From Syncephalis plumigaleata (taxonomy: Eukaryota > Zoopagomycota > Zoopagomycetes > Zoopagales > Piptocephalidaceae): a stretch of DNA of 64,000 nt. The notes under the pieces are model-generated. The model saw only the letters and a program-made list of their open reading frames with translations, made no database searches and had not been told where the DNA came from. Below, piece by piece: positions 12,201-24,102 of the stretch. Where the stretch lies: NCBI GenBank assembly GCA_025201365.1, contig JAIXMF010000001.1, forward strand, positions 2,108,001 through 2,172,000, written 5' to 3'. The position numbers and the translations under genes are program-made. How positions within the stretch are numbered: the stretch's first letter is position 1; each line of letters begins with the position of its first letter.

Positions 12201-12388
12201 TTATTTAATGCGTTTCAAGTACGGTTCTCGTTCTTGACGATTCCAGTAAGCCTGTCCATCCGCTGGGTGTTCGCCTATTTGCAACATTAACGATGATTGA
12301 TCCTCCATAACGGGAGCGAGCGGGTCTAATAATGAAACCTAAACGGCGTGTTTGTACTCGGCACGTTCCATCATGTGCCGAGTTTCCT
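12201..12388 (-). CDS. Possible small-protein C-terminal exon, unrecognised
   Basis: One frame reads VSLLDPLAPVMEDQSSLMLQ and on through IGEHPADGQAYWNRQEREPYLKRIK to a stop at 12201-12203. The composition is that of a real globular or mitochondrial small protein, not of low-complexity intergenic DNA. Directly upstream in the same frame lie KETRHMMERAEYKHAV and then one TAG at about 12339-12341. Either the segment begins at an internal ATG (12308, 35 residues), or it is a 3' exon, or the TAG is a sequencing error. No family was recognised. Confidence 0.3.
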
Positions 12389-13738
12389 TCTTAATTCTAT
12401 TTCTCCTATTTCCGTTGGTTATACACTGGTACACCCATTATGACGTACTCATATATGACAAATATATGTACAAATATATGTAGACGTGTATATGTATGTA
12501 TATTACTTTCAAGTAATTGCAATTTAATAAATAAACAGTCATTCTTTGTTTATTTTACTGGTGCAAAATCATTTTTATTGGATTCTTTACGTGATTTCAT
12601 GTTAATGACAATGACAACAACAACAACAACAGTAACAACAATAACAGCGCTCAATGGTTACACGATGTTATAGGGGTTCATCCGCGTGGAATAATCGGAA
12701 TAACAAGCGAATAACCGAATGAAACAGACTACAACAATATCCATTAAGGTATTCCACAAGTACTTCTTGTGTTGTTCCATTAATCCAGAAACAACACTTC
12801 GTTTTGTGTTTATTTATACATCTCAGATCATTACATCTTCACGGTCATCTATTGGTTTCGCATATCAACATGTGGAGAAGGTAAAAACATGAGGGAGAAG
12901 AGGAAGAGAGAGAGAGAGAGAAGTCAAACGCGCATCACTACAGGTGTACCTTTCTCTCTCTGTGTATGTATGTGTGCGTATGAAGGAATGACCACAAGTT
13001 GACATGGATAGTTTACATTATCAACTACATTGGTGTAACAAGTTTGATATAGTCAGAAAAAGAAAGTTTAAATAGAATGATTTACCCTTATGGATATGGC
13101 CATAGCATGGATATGAGCAACAGCAACAATAACCATAATAATCATAACGATTAATAGCAATGATAATGATGATAGTAAATGGTAATGTTGATAACAATAG
13201 GAGATCATCTCAATAGAATGTGCTTGGTCCACACACACACGCACCCCTTTTTCTCACTGGCTCAATTGGTATTGCTTCTCTCTCTCTTTCTCTCCCTTCT
13301 TCCCTTCCACTCACTCACTCACTCACTCGCTACTTTTACTGTGCCTGTCTCTTCAATCTTGTCTACTCTCACTCGCTCATTCTCTCCAGTTTGTTCTGCA
13401 GCTCGCATCACTTTTTTGTCGTGCTATTGTTGTCGGTGTGCAGACTTGTTTCTTTTTATTACCCGATCTTGTCTCGTCACTTGCTATCCTACTCTTTACT
13501 CTTTATTCAGTTTTGAATTGTTCTTGCGCGCGCCTGTGTCTGTGTGTTGACAAGCAAACGCTTATTTACTACTACCACTACTGCTATTACTATCAATACT
13601 AAACATCCGTCTACGCTTATTATTCCGTTTATACTACAACTGTTATAGCAGCCAATATTCATACTGCACTCGCCGGCTATTATCCTTCCTCTCTCCCACT
13701 GTAATCTGCCCCTATTCACTGATTATAACCCTATCATC
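12389..13738. other. Intergenic region and Rab5 5' region
   Basis: Low-complexity DNA: a CAA-repeat run near 12617-12645, a GA run near 12905-12920 and a strongly CT-rich strand from 13260 to 13730 just before the Rab5 start, typical of fungal promoters. No gene is supported. Confidence 0.6.
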
Positions 13739-15018
13739 ATGGCCGACGGTACTTTAACAGACAATTCCGGAGCATCTCCTTCCGTACCCATGAAACCAGT
13801 TCAAGTTAAGCTAGTGTTGCTAGGTAAGTGAACAAACGAGCAATTGAGCGTGTGTATGGTCTATGATGAGAAAGGCTAGCTCAAGCAACATTGATAGCAT
13901 TGATGGTCTTTCTTGTCATCTCTCTCTTTATTTCTTTTTCAGTCGGCGAAGATACATAAATAGTGCGCCTATTATTCGTCGAGATAGTAGTCAACACTAT
14001 AGACTACAATTGCTATTTACCATTCTTTATCGCACATTAATCCATTTAACAATATAATCTCGTTTTAATTTGTGTTTAATCTGTTTATTATTTGTTTTAC
14101 TAATTTGTGAATATTATGCTTATAGGCGAGGCAGCAGTTGGTAAATCCAGTTTGGTACAACGATTTGTAAACAATGAATTCCAGGAGAATAAAGAGCCAA
14201 CCATCGGAGGTAGGTTGTCTTTTATCTGACATCATCTATCTCATTATTCAGCTATACTAATTGCTGCTATTATCATGCATTGTGATTTATAGCGGCATTC
14301 TTAACGCAAAAAACCTATGTCGAAGATAAAGTGATTAAATTCGAAATCTGGGACACGGCCGGTCAAGAGCGTTTCCACTCGTTGGCACCCATGTATTATC
14401 GTAACGCACAAGCAGCTGTCGTGGTTTACGACGTGACACGCGCGGTAAGAAATCAATCAAGCAGCTCGTTATCATAACACTCGATCGTTTACTAATATTT
14501 ACGTTCATGTTAGCCATCATTGGATCGCGCAAAGTCCTGGATCAAGGAGTTGCAACGTCAAGCCAATCCGAATATTGTCATTGCACTCGCCGGTAACAAG
14601 GTCGATTTGGTGAGCGAGTCAGATCAAGGCCTACACAATGACGAGGATCATCACGACGAGGAGCACCATGAAGACGGCGAGGACATGCCGATTACTCGTC
14701 AAGTGTCAGCGGAAGAGGCAAGAGTCTACGCCGACGAGGCTGGACTGCTCTTCTTTGAGACGTCGGCCAAACTCGATTTGAATGTGCAAGAGATGTTTAA
14801 CGAAATCGGTAAGTGATGATCATCCAAGGGAACAGTCCATTATGATCCAACTAAATGAGTAATACAATGCTTATTACTATTGAATAGCGCGTAAAATCCC
14901 TATCGAGCAACTAATGGCTCCAAGTCGTAGCGGTCGACCAGGTGGTGCGAGTGCTGGCCGTATCGAGCTTATTGGCAATGGACAAGGTGCCAATGGTCGT
15001 GGAGGTTGTGCCTGTTAA
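13739..15018 (+). CDS. RAB5: Rab5-family small GTPase with acidic/His insert
   Basis: Five exons: 13739-13823, 14126-14209, 14293-14444, 14514-14808 and 14888-15018; all junctions keep frame, giving 248 residues. The GTPase boxes are GEAAVGKSS (P-loop), the effector region [37 protein letters not shown] and ETSAK. The GAAF and HSLAPMYYR strings are diagnostic of Rab5 (yeast Vps21/Ypt51, S. pombe Ypt5). The C-terminal CAC motif suits geranylgeranylation. It should act in early endosome fusion and vacuolar sorting. Unusually, about 25 residues rich in Asp, Glu and His are inserted after NKVDL (about residues 141-165), where other Rab5 proteins are short. The first intron (302 bases) is much longer than the others (69-83 bases). 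Confidence 0.93.
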
Positions 15019-16040
15019 ATTGCCTGTACGGTGTAGTTCTACGTACACTCATTCACTCACTCACTCACTCACTCACTCACTCACTCATTCAAACACAACA
15101 TATACATATACACACAAACACACAAACACATGTCCACACGTGTAATACGCGATCATATTAGCTTTGATCCCTTTATTTTCATAGTAGATAATGATATATA
15201 TTTGCTCTTAACCAATGATAACTGGATAACTATCGCGTGCAACTAATTAAGAGTATATCACATCATTGTTCTTACCTATTCATCGTCTATATTCTATATG
15301 GAAACTATAGTGTATTGAGTAATCATAAGATCATCTAGTATGAGCGTATACTTCTTGCTCTTTTCTTTTCCTTCTTTCTTTTCCTATCTATCAATCGATC
15401 ATCAGGTGTATGTACGCGTCGATTTGACTATGTAACGAGCAGTGTGGAATATAATAGGTAGTTCATAAGCGTATTACAAACTATTAGATATTATGAGTAT
15501 ATTTCCTATATTACATGGTAGTTACTGTTGTCTATTACTTCATTTATTACACTTGCTCACACTCTCCATTCATGTTTGAATGATCTACTTTAGTTTATTT
15601 CGTATTCCATAAGACTGAAGATGATACAATAATAGTTCTAATGGCTTATTATCAGTTGAATGTCATTATGTAAATGAAAAACGCGCGCTATCACTGACAA
15701 ATAATGTAATGGTAAACGAAGAAACAACCCATCATTATTATCATATGACTCGATTTCTACATCAACTTAGTACAGGCTATTTCCATCCTTCCTTCCTTTC
15801 TTTCTCTATCTACTTACTGCTGCTATTGCTCATTATCTGCATAATATCACACGCGCTGTGTATTTCCTTTGAATAGTGTCTCACCATTACTGAATACATA
15901 CGCGCGCGTTACCTTCGCACTTTTCATCTGCCACCGCGTTTGATGTTGAACGCCAACGCGTGCCTTTACTTTTACTGCTACTTTATCCTTTTTTTCTTAT
16001 TACCTTATGCGAGCATTTATTGCATCCACCTGATTCCACA
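15019..16040. other. Intergenic region with ACTC tetranucleotide repeat
   Basis: An ACTC run of about 36 bases (15052-15087) lies in the Rab5 3' region. The rest is AT-rich without a gene; the bases before 16041 are pyrimidine-rich and probably promoter. Confidence 0.55.
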
Positions 16041-19000
16041 ATGTCTGCGCAGCTACCAGCGCCGCCACAGATATTCAAGGCTACCTATTCGGGTGTGCCA
16101 GTCTATGAGATGATGTGCAACGGCATTGCCGTGATGCGTCGTCGAACCGATGCCTTTATGAATGCCACGCAGATCTTGAAGGTGGCTCGATTCGACAAAC
16201 CGAAACGTACTCGTATCCTAGAACGCGAGGTGCAAACGGGCCCGCACGAGAAAGTACAGGGTGGATACGGTAAATACCAAGGTAAATTACGATAACTACC
16301 ACTAGTACTGCTACTGCTGCTGCTACTGCTGCTGCTACTGCTGCCACCTATGATAGTATAAACAATGACTAATAGATAGACTATTTCATATTGCTGTTAT
16401 TGCTATTGTTATTACGGTGATATGCTACTTCAATGTATAATAATAATAATGATAGGCACATGGGTAAACCTCAATCGTAGTATCGATCTAGCAATGCAGT
16501 ATGGAGCGTATAAGGATATACAACCATTGATCGAGTATCAACCGGAGAGACACGCGAGTCCACCGCCAGCTCCTAAGCATGTTGCCGCACCACCTGGATC
16601 ACGTGAACCGAAGATTAAACGGCCACGCGGTAGACCGCGTAAACTTCGACCTGAAGTAGAGGGACATCATACAGAGGTGTTGTTGCGCATCCAATGCCTA
16701 TTCGTAGATTTGCCCAGGAGGAAGAGATGCTAACGGAGAATGGCGAATATCTACTAGGCGGTACTACTACTACTGCTGCTAATGCTACTGCTATTATGAG
16801 TAGTGGCAATAATAGTGCTAGTAATAATAATAGTAGAACGGTATGATATTTAATACACGTAGACGACACGTCAATTACAATGAAGATGACGAGGAAGATG
16901 AAGAGGATTTGATCATGGCGGGCGATGATATTAATCGGCATGACATGGAGTTTCATTCAACTAGCGGGAAAACATCGTATAATCGCGAGCGTATGGCATT
17001 GGCTAAGCAAACATCTGCCTCGTTAGCTTATAGAAAGAATGGTGGCACACTAGCCATGTTAGATGGTAATTATTGCTGTTGGTAATATTACACTGCAATA
17101 GACTAATTAGCATTACTGCTGCTTAAGGTATTAATGGAATAACACATGATACGGAAGAAGGCGAGGAAGAGTTGACCGATGGACACGTAGAAGATTACGA
17201 GGCAATGGAGGAAGATGAAATGGAGGAAGACGAAGAAGATGATGATGACGATGACGACGAAGTGAATATGGTTGTAGATCCACAACAACTACGAATGGAG
17301 GCAGGTGATTATCAAATGTCGGCAGAGAGTAGTGAACCCGAGTTGGATGACGTGCAAGGGAGATCGGCCGAGGAGCGTCGACTCATTTACGTCAACCATT
17401 CACCGAGTACGAAGCGTGCACAGGAATACGCTCGACGATTGTTGAACTATTTTGGCTCGGAGTCACGACAAATTCCCGATCTATTCCTTACACCACCCGA
17501 CGATCTCGATCTCGATATGATTATAGACGATGAAAGTCATACGGCATTGCACTGGGCAGCTGCCACGGCTAGGATAAAACTGGTGCATTTGCTATTGCAG
17601 CGTGGCGCGTCCATGAGCTGTCTAAACGATCATGGACAGACGCCATTGACGCGTAGCGTGTTATTTAGCAATAATTTTGATCTAAAAACATTTCCCGATC
17701 TACTCGATGCACTTCAGCGTACAGTTACCGTACGAGACGATCACGGCCAGACTGTAATGCATCATGTGGCATTGACGGCGGGTAGTCGTGGTAAGGTGCA
17801 CGCCGCTCGTTACTACATGGACTGTCTATTGGAGATGCTCACGCGTACACTGAAGAATCCAAGTACGGTGATCGATCTACAGGATAACGAGAACGGGGAT
17901 ACGGCGCTACACATCGCGGCACGTATCGGTAATCGTATCATGGTACGACGCTTACTCGATGCCGGTGCAGACATGACATTATGCAATCGTACGGGTGAGA
18001 TGGCTCGTACGCTTATTCTCGATTTGGAGCGTCGACTAGATCGACGTGTACTAGACGGTAGTAATGGTAGCGGTTTCAGCCATGCCACGAGTGTGTCACG
18101 ACATGATGTATCGCTACAGCAACGTAGAATGGGAGGAGCAACACGAGGAGGAGATGCAACAGCAGCTACAGCAACAACATCATCATCAACAACAGATCCC
18201 ATGACGGCTCGATCACTCTATGCATCCGGTCGTAGTGTATTCGGCCCATCATTTAGTTTGGCATCATCTGGTAGTCATGACGATGTACATCGGGGACGTG
18301 TACGTAGTTTCCTAATGCCACGAGTGGCTGAAATGATGGATCAAATGCGTGAGGAGTGCAAGGCCGATCTACGCAACCAGCATGAACAACTGTGCGAGAC
18401 ACTTAATCTACTTAACAATATCAATGAGAAGATTGACGACGACCAAAAAGTAGCGGATGGTCTAGAAGCACAGGAGGAAGTGATTAGTAAGACGGAGGAG
18501 CAAGTTCAAGCATTAGAAGCGGAATTGTACAATCTATTCGAAGCGGAGGAACAGGCCAATTGGTCGACATTGTTGAATGAGAAACGGACACAAACATCTA
18601 CGAGTAAATCGACGACAACAACAACGACAACGACATTTACTGAATTAGAAAGTAAAGAAACGAGTAAAGCAACAAAATCATTATCACTCGATAATGACAA
18701 TGATATTGACGATGATGATGATGTAGATAAGGAGAATGCTAATGGTACCACGTATAACATATCTATTAGCTCAACCACTGGCGATACCAATGCCGATGCC
18801 AATAACAATAATGGACATGAAGATGTGGATGAACGAGCACAACTACTTGATCGAATTAACGAGTTGCAGCAAATGCGTCAGATACAATTGAAGCAATTGG
18901 TACAACTGCAGAGTAACAACACGTCATCGCATCGAATTGAAGATTATAAACAGTTAATATCACGCTGCTGTGACATATCCGTGGATGAAGTGGATGGTAT

Positions 19001-19247
19001 GCTTGATACGCTATTAGAGAGTATCGAAGCAGATGAAGAATATCTTTCCCTTATGGACCATCAATCACTGTCACAATCACAGCTATCTCAATCACAGCTA
19101 TCTCAATCGCAGCTATCTCAATCACAATCCAATCCACTATCCAATCACAATCACAACCACAGCTTACACCGCCACCTATTACCAAGTGATACTAGTATAA
19201 TATTACTATCGCTATCATTACTTGTTCTTTTGTACTATTTTTGTTAG
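16041..19247 (+). CDS. APSES transcription factor with ankyrin repeats (Mbp1/Swi4 type)
   Basis: This is the DNA-binding subunit of an MBF/SBF-like G1/S regulator. Exons: 16041-16281, 16456-17065 and 17128-19247. The APSES (KilA-N) DNA-binding domain fills the start: [50 protein letters not shown] across the first intron, then IDLAMQYG. A basic [12 protein letters not shown] patch follows, then acidic runs. Ankyrin repeats include [20 protein letters not shown] and [20 protein letters not shown], and coiled coils lie behind them. Frame changes in exon 2 near 16650-16690 and 16840-16860 break an otherwise sensible protein. The C-terminal hydrophobic tail may also be an artefact: a one-base shift near 19130 would end the protein in a Gln/Pro-rich tail, LTPPPITK. 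Family level is sure; Mbp1 versus Swi4 is not. Confidence 0.88.
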
Positions 19248-19470
19248 TTTTATTAGGTTTACTTATTAATCTGTGCCTTGTTTATTCAATTATAATAAAC
19301 CAATTTATTTTATGTTATATGAATTATTCGATAGATTAATCAAGAATGTTAGTAAACTTGAAAAGGTGTGTGTATGTGTTTGTGACTGCAAATTACTATC
19401 CCATAATTAATGAGATTTATCCGCACTATAGGCGATGCTCCCATTTTCCACACCTGACTGATGTCTCCCC

Positions 19471-19609
19471 ATCTTTATGCAGGGGTATACCTTTACCAGT
19501 GAAGTGACAACTGAGGTGAGGTTATTGCTGATTGAAAACTGCAACCAATACCCCGTCTTGACGACCTACTGGGTCGGCAAGCAATTTTTGCCAGGTCCGT
19601 TTAGGACCT
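19471..19609 (+). ncRNA. U4: U4 spliceosomal snRNA
   Basis: The sequence follows U4 from end to end. The 5' ATCTTTATGCAG matches the U6-pairing end, and a 5' stem-loop with GTGA and CTGAGG kink-turn elements follows. The conserved core reads GGTTATTGCTGATTGAAAAC, then CCAATACCCCG, TTGACGAC and GTCGGC. After these come the Sm site GCAATTTTTG and a 3' stem-loop whose arms AGGTCC and GGACCT pair perfectly around GTTTA. The RNA is about 139 nt, close to the usual U4 length. It is the U6 partner in the tri-snRNP and is probably made by RNA polymerase II. Exact ends are estimated from alignment by eye to the human and yeast forms. It is not inside any gene. Confidence 0.93.
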
Positions 19610-22567
19610 TCATCATTAGCAATAATAAGAAACACACAATATACTAGTAAAGAAGAGTAGCACGACAATACAGCGTATAGCAATGTGATCATTCACTGCT
19701 CATCCACATGAATGAACATACGTGTACTAGCAGACTACATCACGTTGTATAGATGACGTGGCCTATTTGCACTACCATCATCATTATCATCATCACTGTT
19801 CATTCATTCATTGCATGTCGAACGGTACTTTCTCCACATTACAGGTCTTATGAGGTGTATATCATGCGATTACTTTATCAACGATTGGATGATTGCTCAA
19901 TTGTTTGCTTGTCTCTCTACTAGATTGCATGTGTATATTCTGCTCGTACTTTTTGACACAGATGAATAAATAATGATAGTAATAAATTTGATCGGTGATA
20001 TTCCATAATGAATCATCTAGAGTGATCACATCATATGGTTAGCAATCCAGACTATAATGAGAAAAGAAACATATTCGTATAATGGTAAATGATAATGAGG
20101 ATACACTAGTAGGTAAGTAGGTAGGTAGGTAAGTGTGTAAGCGTGGAGTAAAAACATCACGCGGTTCAACATGACATTTCGCCTTGTTCTAATAGAAGAA
20201 GAAATGGTACCGGCGAATCATTGCATAGAATGAAATACATGTGACTCGCCCTGACTTCACTTTATTTGCTCGTAGTAAACGGGTAAAAGAGTAAACGCAT
20301 GTATAGAAGATGTCAAATAGAGGTTAGTAAACAGGTGGACAAGCATGCTTATCGCGCCCGAATCGAGCAAACAAGTAAGTAGGACAGCACGGCTAAGAAG
20401 TTATGCATGCCACTGTAGACTATAGCTAGAACTTCATCGCGGTCCATGAAGCTTCAAACAATAACTCGTTTATCATCATCATCATCATTATAGTCATAAT
20501 CATCATTATAATCATGCGGTTAGTCAGATGAACAGCAACAACAACAGCAATAACCGTCATAGTCATGCGGTAATCTAACAAGTAATAGTATTGTAAACTT
20601 GAAGGCTTACCTCTCTCCCTCTACTACTACTACACTAGTAGAAATGGTAATACGGTAGTACATCATTGACTAATGAAACCATATGATATGATATAATATG
20701 ATGTGTGTATGTACGTGTATGATTATACATTCATGATCTACGGTCATTATTCGTTCATCAATGGCATACGCTTTAGCCGAAGTAAAGGTAAGCAATGATG
20801 ATCCTATTTTGTAAAGTAAATCTAACTAATGCATTTGCCAATCATTCTATTGACACTCGCGATCTTCCGATGAGTAGATTGATCCTACTAACACATCACT
20901 AATAGGAGTGGTATTAGTAGGGGATAGTATCCTAAGAAGCATGAAAAGTATAGACAGACAGGCAGACAGACAGACAGGTACACATTCATTGACCATGCGG
21001 TAGTCAGCCTAATAAACCGGTATAACCACAGGCAAAATCGCGTGCCATTATCGCCTTTCTTCATTGTAAGCTATGTGTGTATTGCCTGGGCGGTGTTACA
21101 TGTGCTTGGACTCTGCCGCCCCTGCAGCTTATTCACTCGTCTTTTTGCTTGCTCCAGTTGTGTTTATTCATCCATTCATTCATCCATTCATCCATGCTAT
21201 ATTTGGTTTGTGTATAGGAGCGTGTGGTTGCCATCAAGTTGGCATGCTTTACAGCACGTGTACCATTTCGTTTTTACATGCGGTTGGCAATTCAAACAAT
21301 GCTGATACTAATCGCGCACCACGCATCCATCCACGCTCAATGATGGTGAACAAGTCTACCATTGTATAGACACAGGCATACACACACACATACACACACA
21401 TACATACACACCGTAGAATATAAAACGTCCAACTCGCTAGTGGTAAGCCGTTATCATCGATTCTATTCATTGCTAGTTATTATTATTTTTTTGAGTATTC
21501 GCTAATCTATTGGCTCCGTGAGTCGTTCAGCGTCTTCTTCTTCTACTACTATTACTACTACTACTTCTAGTACTTTGTTGACTATTCACTTGCTATATCA
21601 ACATCTATCATCGCAAACATAACCAATTTTTCTTTTGCTAGGCAATTTTCACCGTTTACAGCAATATATACTCACTTTTTTGGATACGGAATTAACCGTT
21701 TAGTGCACATTGATCTTTTATATCATTGGTAGCACATCTTGTGACTTGTCGGATATACGTTTACCTTTGTCATCGTCGTCATCGTCGTCTTAGTCGTTGT
21801 AAAAGATTACAGTATCACAACACCGAAAGAAAGAGAAAACGTAAATCTTTCGTACGTTTTGCTTACATTTACGTATTTCATTTCGTTCTCTCCTCCTCTT
21901 CTGCTCCTATTGTTACCGTGTCTTTTCACTACTACGTTGATCATTTCTATTGTTTGTTTGCTATCGATATCAATATCGTCATCAGTAGCAAAGAACGAAA
22001 GGGAAAATATTTCATCGTACAAGTACACGCGCGCGAACAAGTACCGCCAACGCACTCTCCCGTTATTATCCGCATCCGCGCTCGTAGATAGATTCCTCAC
22101 TCACTCTGTGTGTGTGTGAGCATACGTGCATATCGTTTACTTTGGCACAATACCCTTCTGTGTGTGCCATCCGCCATACGCCGCCGTTTTTCTCTTCTAC
22201 GCGTGTCTATTTGACATTTCCCGCCTGCCATTCTTCATCCCAGCATCACCACGTGTATCGACTGTGCATCCACATTGTGACAGGTAAGCGCGTGGTCCGT
22301 AGTGTGTATGTGCTGCTGTATGTGCTGTATGTGCTGCATGCACTGCATTGTTAGTATCAACACTACTATCTGACTGATAACCCAGCAACAGCAGCAGCAG
22401 CAGCACATACAGCACTCATATATTAATAATCCTGATACATGTAACTAATTGCCATTCTTTCATTTCCACTTTTATCCTATCATCATTTGTGTTATTGCAC
22501 TATTTATTACTATTCCTATTACCGCTATTACTATTATTATTATAGAACAATTTACTGTTAATCAACT
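19610..22567. other. Long intergenic region, 3 kb
   Basis: Mostly AT-rich DNA with ATC, GTAG and CAGA repeats, for example GACA/GGCAGACA at about 20950-20978, and CA runs near 21380-21410. Apart from one tentative small spliced frame at 20761-21003, I see no gene. The part before 22568 includes long pyrimidine tracts and is likely the Rho-like gene promoter and leader. Confidence 0.5.
20761..21003 (+). CDS. Tentative two-exon 50-residue protein
   Basis: An ATG at 20761 reads MAYALAEVK, then meets a GTAAGC donor at 20788, the donor commonly used in this window. An intron of 90 bases contains a branch-like CTAACTAAT and ends in GAGTAG at 20877. The next exon continues in frame as IDPTNTSLIGVVLVGDSIL and stops at 21001-21003. 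The second half runs into a translated CAGA microsatellite, which lowers confidence. No family was recognised and no homology is claimed. Confidence 0.2.
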
Positions 22568-23410
22568 ATGGCTCGCAGAAACAATACCGTTAGCAAGAAG
22601 GCCATCCGGCTATTCCGTCGACTATTATCCTGCCGTCGCAGCTTCCGTCCCATCCATCGTAAGATTGTCATGGTAGGCGATGCTGCCGTCGGTAAGACCG
22701 CACTACTTAGTATCCATACCGCGGGTACTTTCCCTGACGTAAGTATAGATAGCTACAATTATCCATTCCATAATGACACAGTCGATACTAATTCATGCAT
22801 ACTCGTATCCATATAGGATCACGAACCAACTATCTTTGATAACTATCTCCAAGAAACCTGGGTTGACGGTGACGCCTACCGTCTATCGTTGGTCGACACC
22901 GCCGGGCAGGAAGCGTTGGGCGCTGTGCGCTCACTTTCCTACGCCGACACTCACGTCGTCATCCTTTGTTTCTCGGTGGATCGTCCGGAGACCCTAGCCA
23001 ACGCCATGACCTCATGGTCATCCGAGTTGGCCGAACTGTGCCCCGGCGTGGCCATTCTATTATTGGCCACGAAATGCGACCTGCGCGAGGATCCCACCGT
23101 GGAGCGTCGTCTCGCCGCCAAGGGTCAGCATCCCGTCACGTATGAGGAGGGTTTACGCGCCGCTCATTTGATGGGCGCACAGCGCTACCTCGAGTGCTCC
23201 GCCATGCACGATATCGGTGTCAACGAGATATTCGAGCAGGCCGCCCGTGCCGCACTCGACGCCGAGCCACGCGGTGTCAATATCATCCGCGAGCAGAAGA
23301 TGCAACAACGTCGCTCGCGCGGTGTTTCCCGTCGCCTCACCAAGCGCATATCGTCCCGCGTCTCGTGGTTCGGTCCACAATGTGAAGTAGATATACGCCG
23401 ACAGTGCTAA
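22568..23410 (+). CDS. Rho-like small GTPase with basic N-terminus and no CAAX box
   Basis: Two exons, 22568-22738 and 22817-23410, give 254 residues. The GTPase core has the P-loop VGDAAVGKTALL, the switch-I-like PTIFDNY, VDTAGQEALGAVRSLSYADT, CFSVDRPETL, the Rho-type TKCDLRED and ECSAM. The SYADT and CFSV strings and the TKxDLR box place it with Rho/Rac/Cdc42. Two features are odd. About 35 residues precede the core and form an Arg/Lys-rich stretch, KKAIRLFRRLLSCRRSFRP. The protein ends IRRQC, so no CAAX prenylation motif is present; other frames at the 3' end close at once, so no simple one-base slip supplies one. The basic N terminus might replace the lipid as membrane anchor (inference). 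Exon 2 is visibly more GC-rich than its surroundings. Confidence 0.85.
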
Positions 23411-24102
23411 ACTAAGCTAAGCTATAAATATACACACACGTATGTGTGTATAAGCTCCTTGAATAGTATAGAGCATTGGTTCTATCCCATCTATCAGACG
23501 ATAGTGATAGAATCAATGCCGTCTGTGTATTATCTTTGTAACTTCATATTGTTTTCTCTGTGTATGTGTGCGCGTATATGTACGCGTATGATCTCAGTCT
23601 CATTCATTGCATAACCGCATATCTACACTACCCTGCCCTATACCCTCTTATGTACATCATTTCCTATTTCCTATTTCCTTGCGTTTCCTACCATTCCCAT
23701 TTCGTTTCGTTCGTTTTCTTAGGTATGCCTAATCTTTCTCGTATTTTGTGTCATTCTTCCGTTAATAACCCGCACTCTCTCACCTTCTTCCTCTACTTCT
23801 TCTACTACTCCTCTTGAATCTTGGACTTGCTAGCTTATATTATTTAGGCCTTCTAATGTCCTTCTACTTAATAGAAGAATTAAATCATATATTATATATA
23901 TTGTTTATTATCACTAACAACAGTAGCTAGTAATAGTCGCGTAATAGTGCATGTATGCCAAGCAATGATATTGCAGTGTTAATTCTATATTTATTGTATC
24001 ATTTTTAACTGTGTAATTATATATATATATATAAATTGATAATAAACAATAGGAACGCGTGCCTAATTGTAAGTCATGTCGAGGATATAATGCTACAACT
24101 AA
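23411..24102. other. Convergent intergenic region
   Basis: 3' flanks of the Rho-like gene and of the secreted-protein gene on the other strand. AT repeats occur near 24020-24034. No gene was seen. Confidence 0.6.

Noticed and set aside
13179-13550. Two overlapping plus-strand frames of about 100-120 codons before Rab5
   Set aside because: They are translations of a CT-rich promoter tract, with Ser/Leu/Phe runs and no motif.
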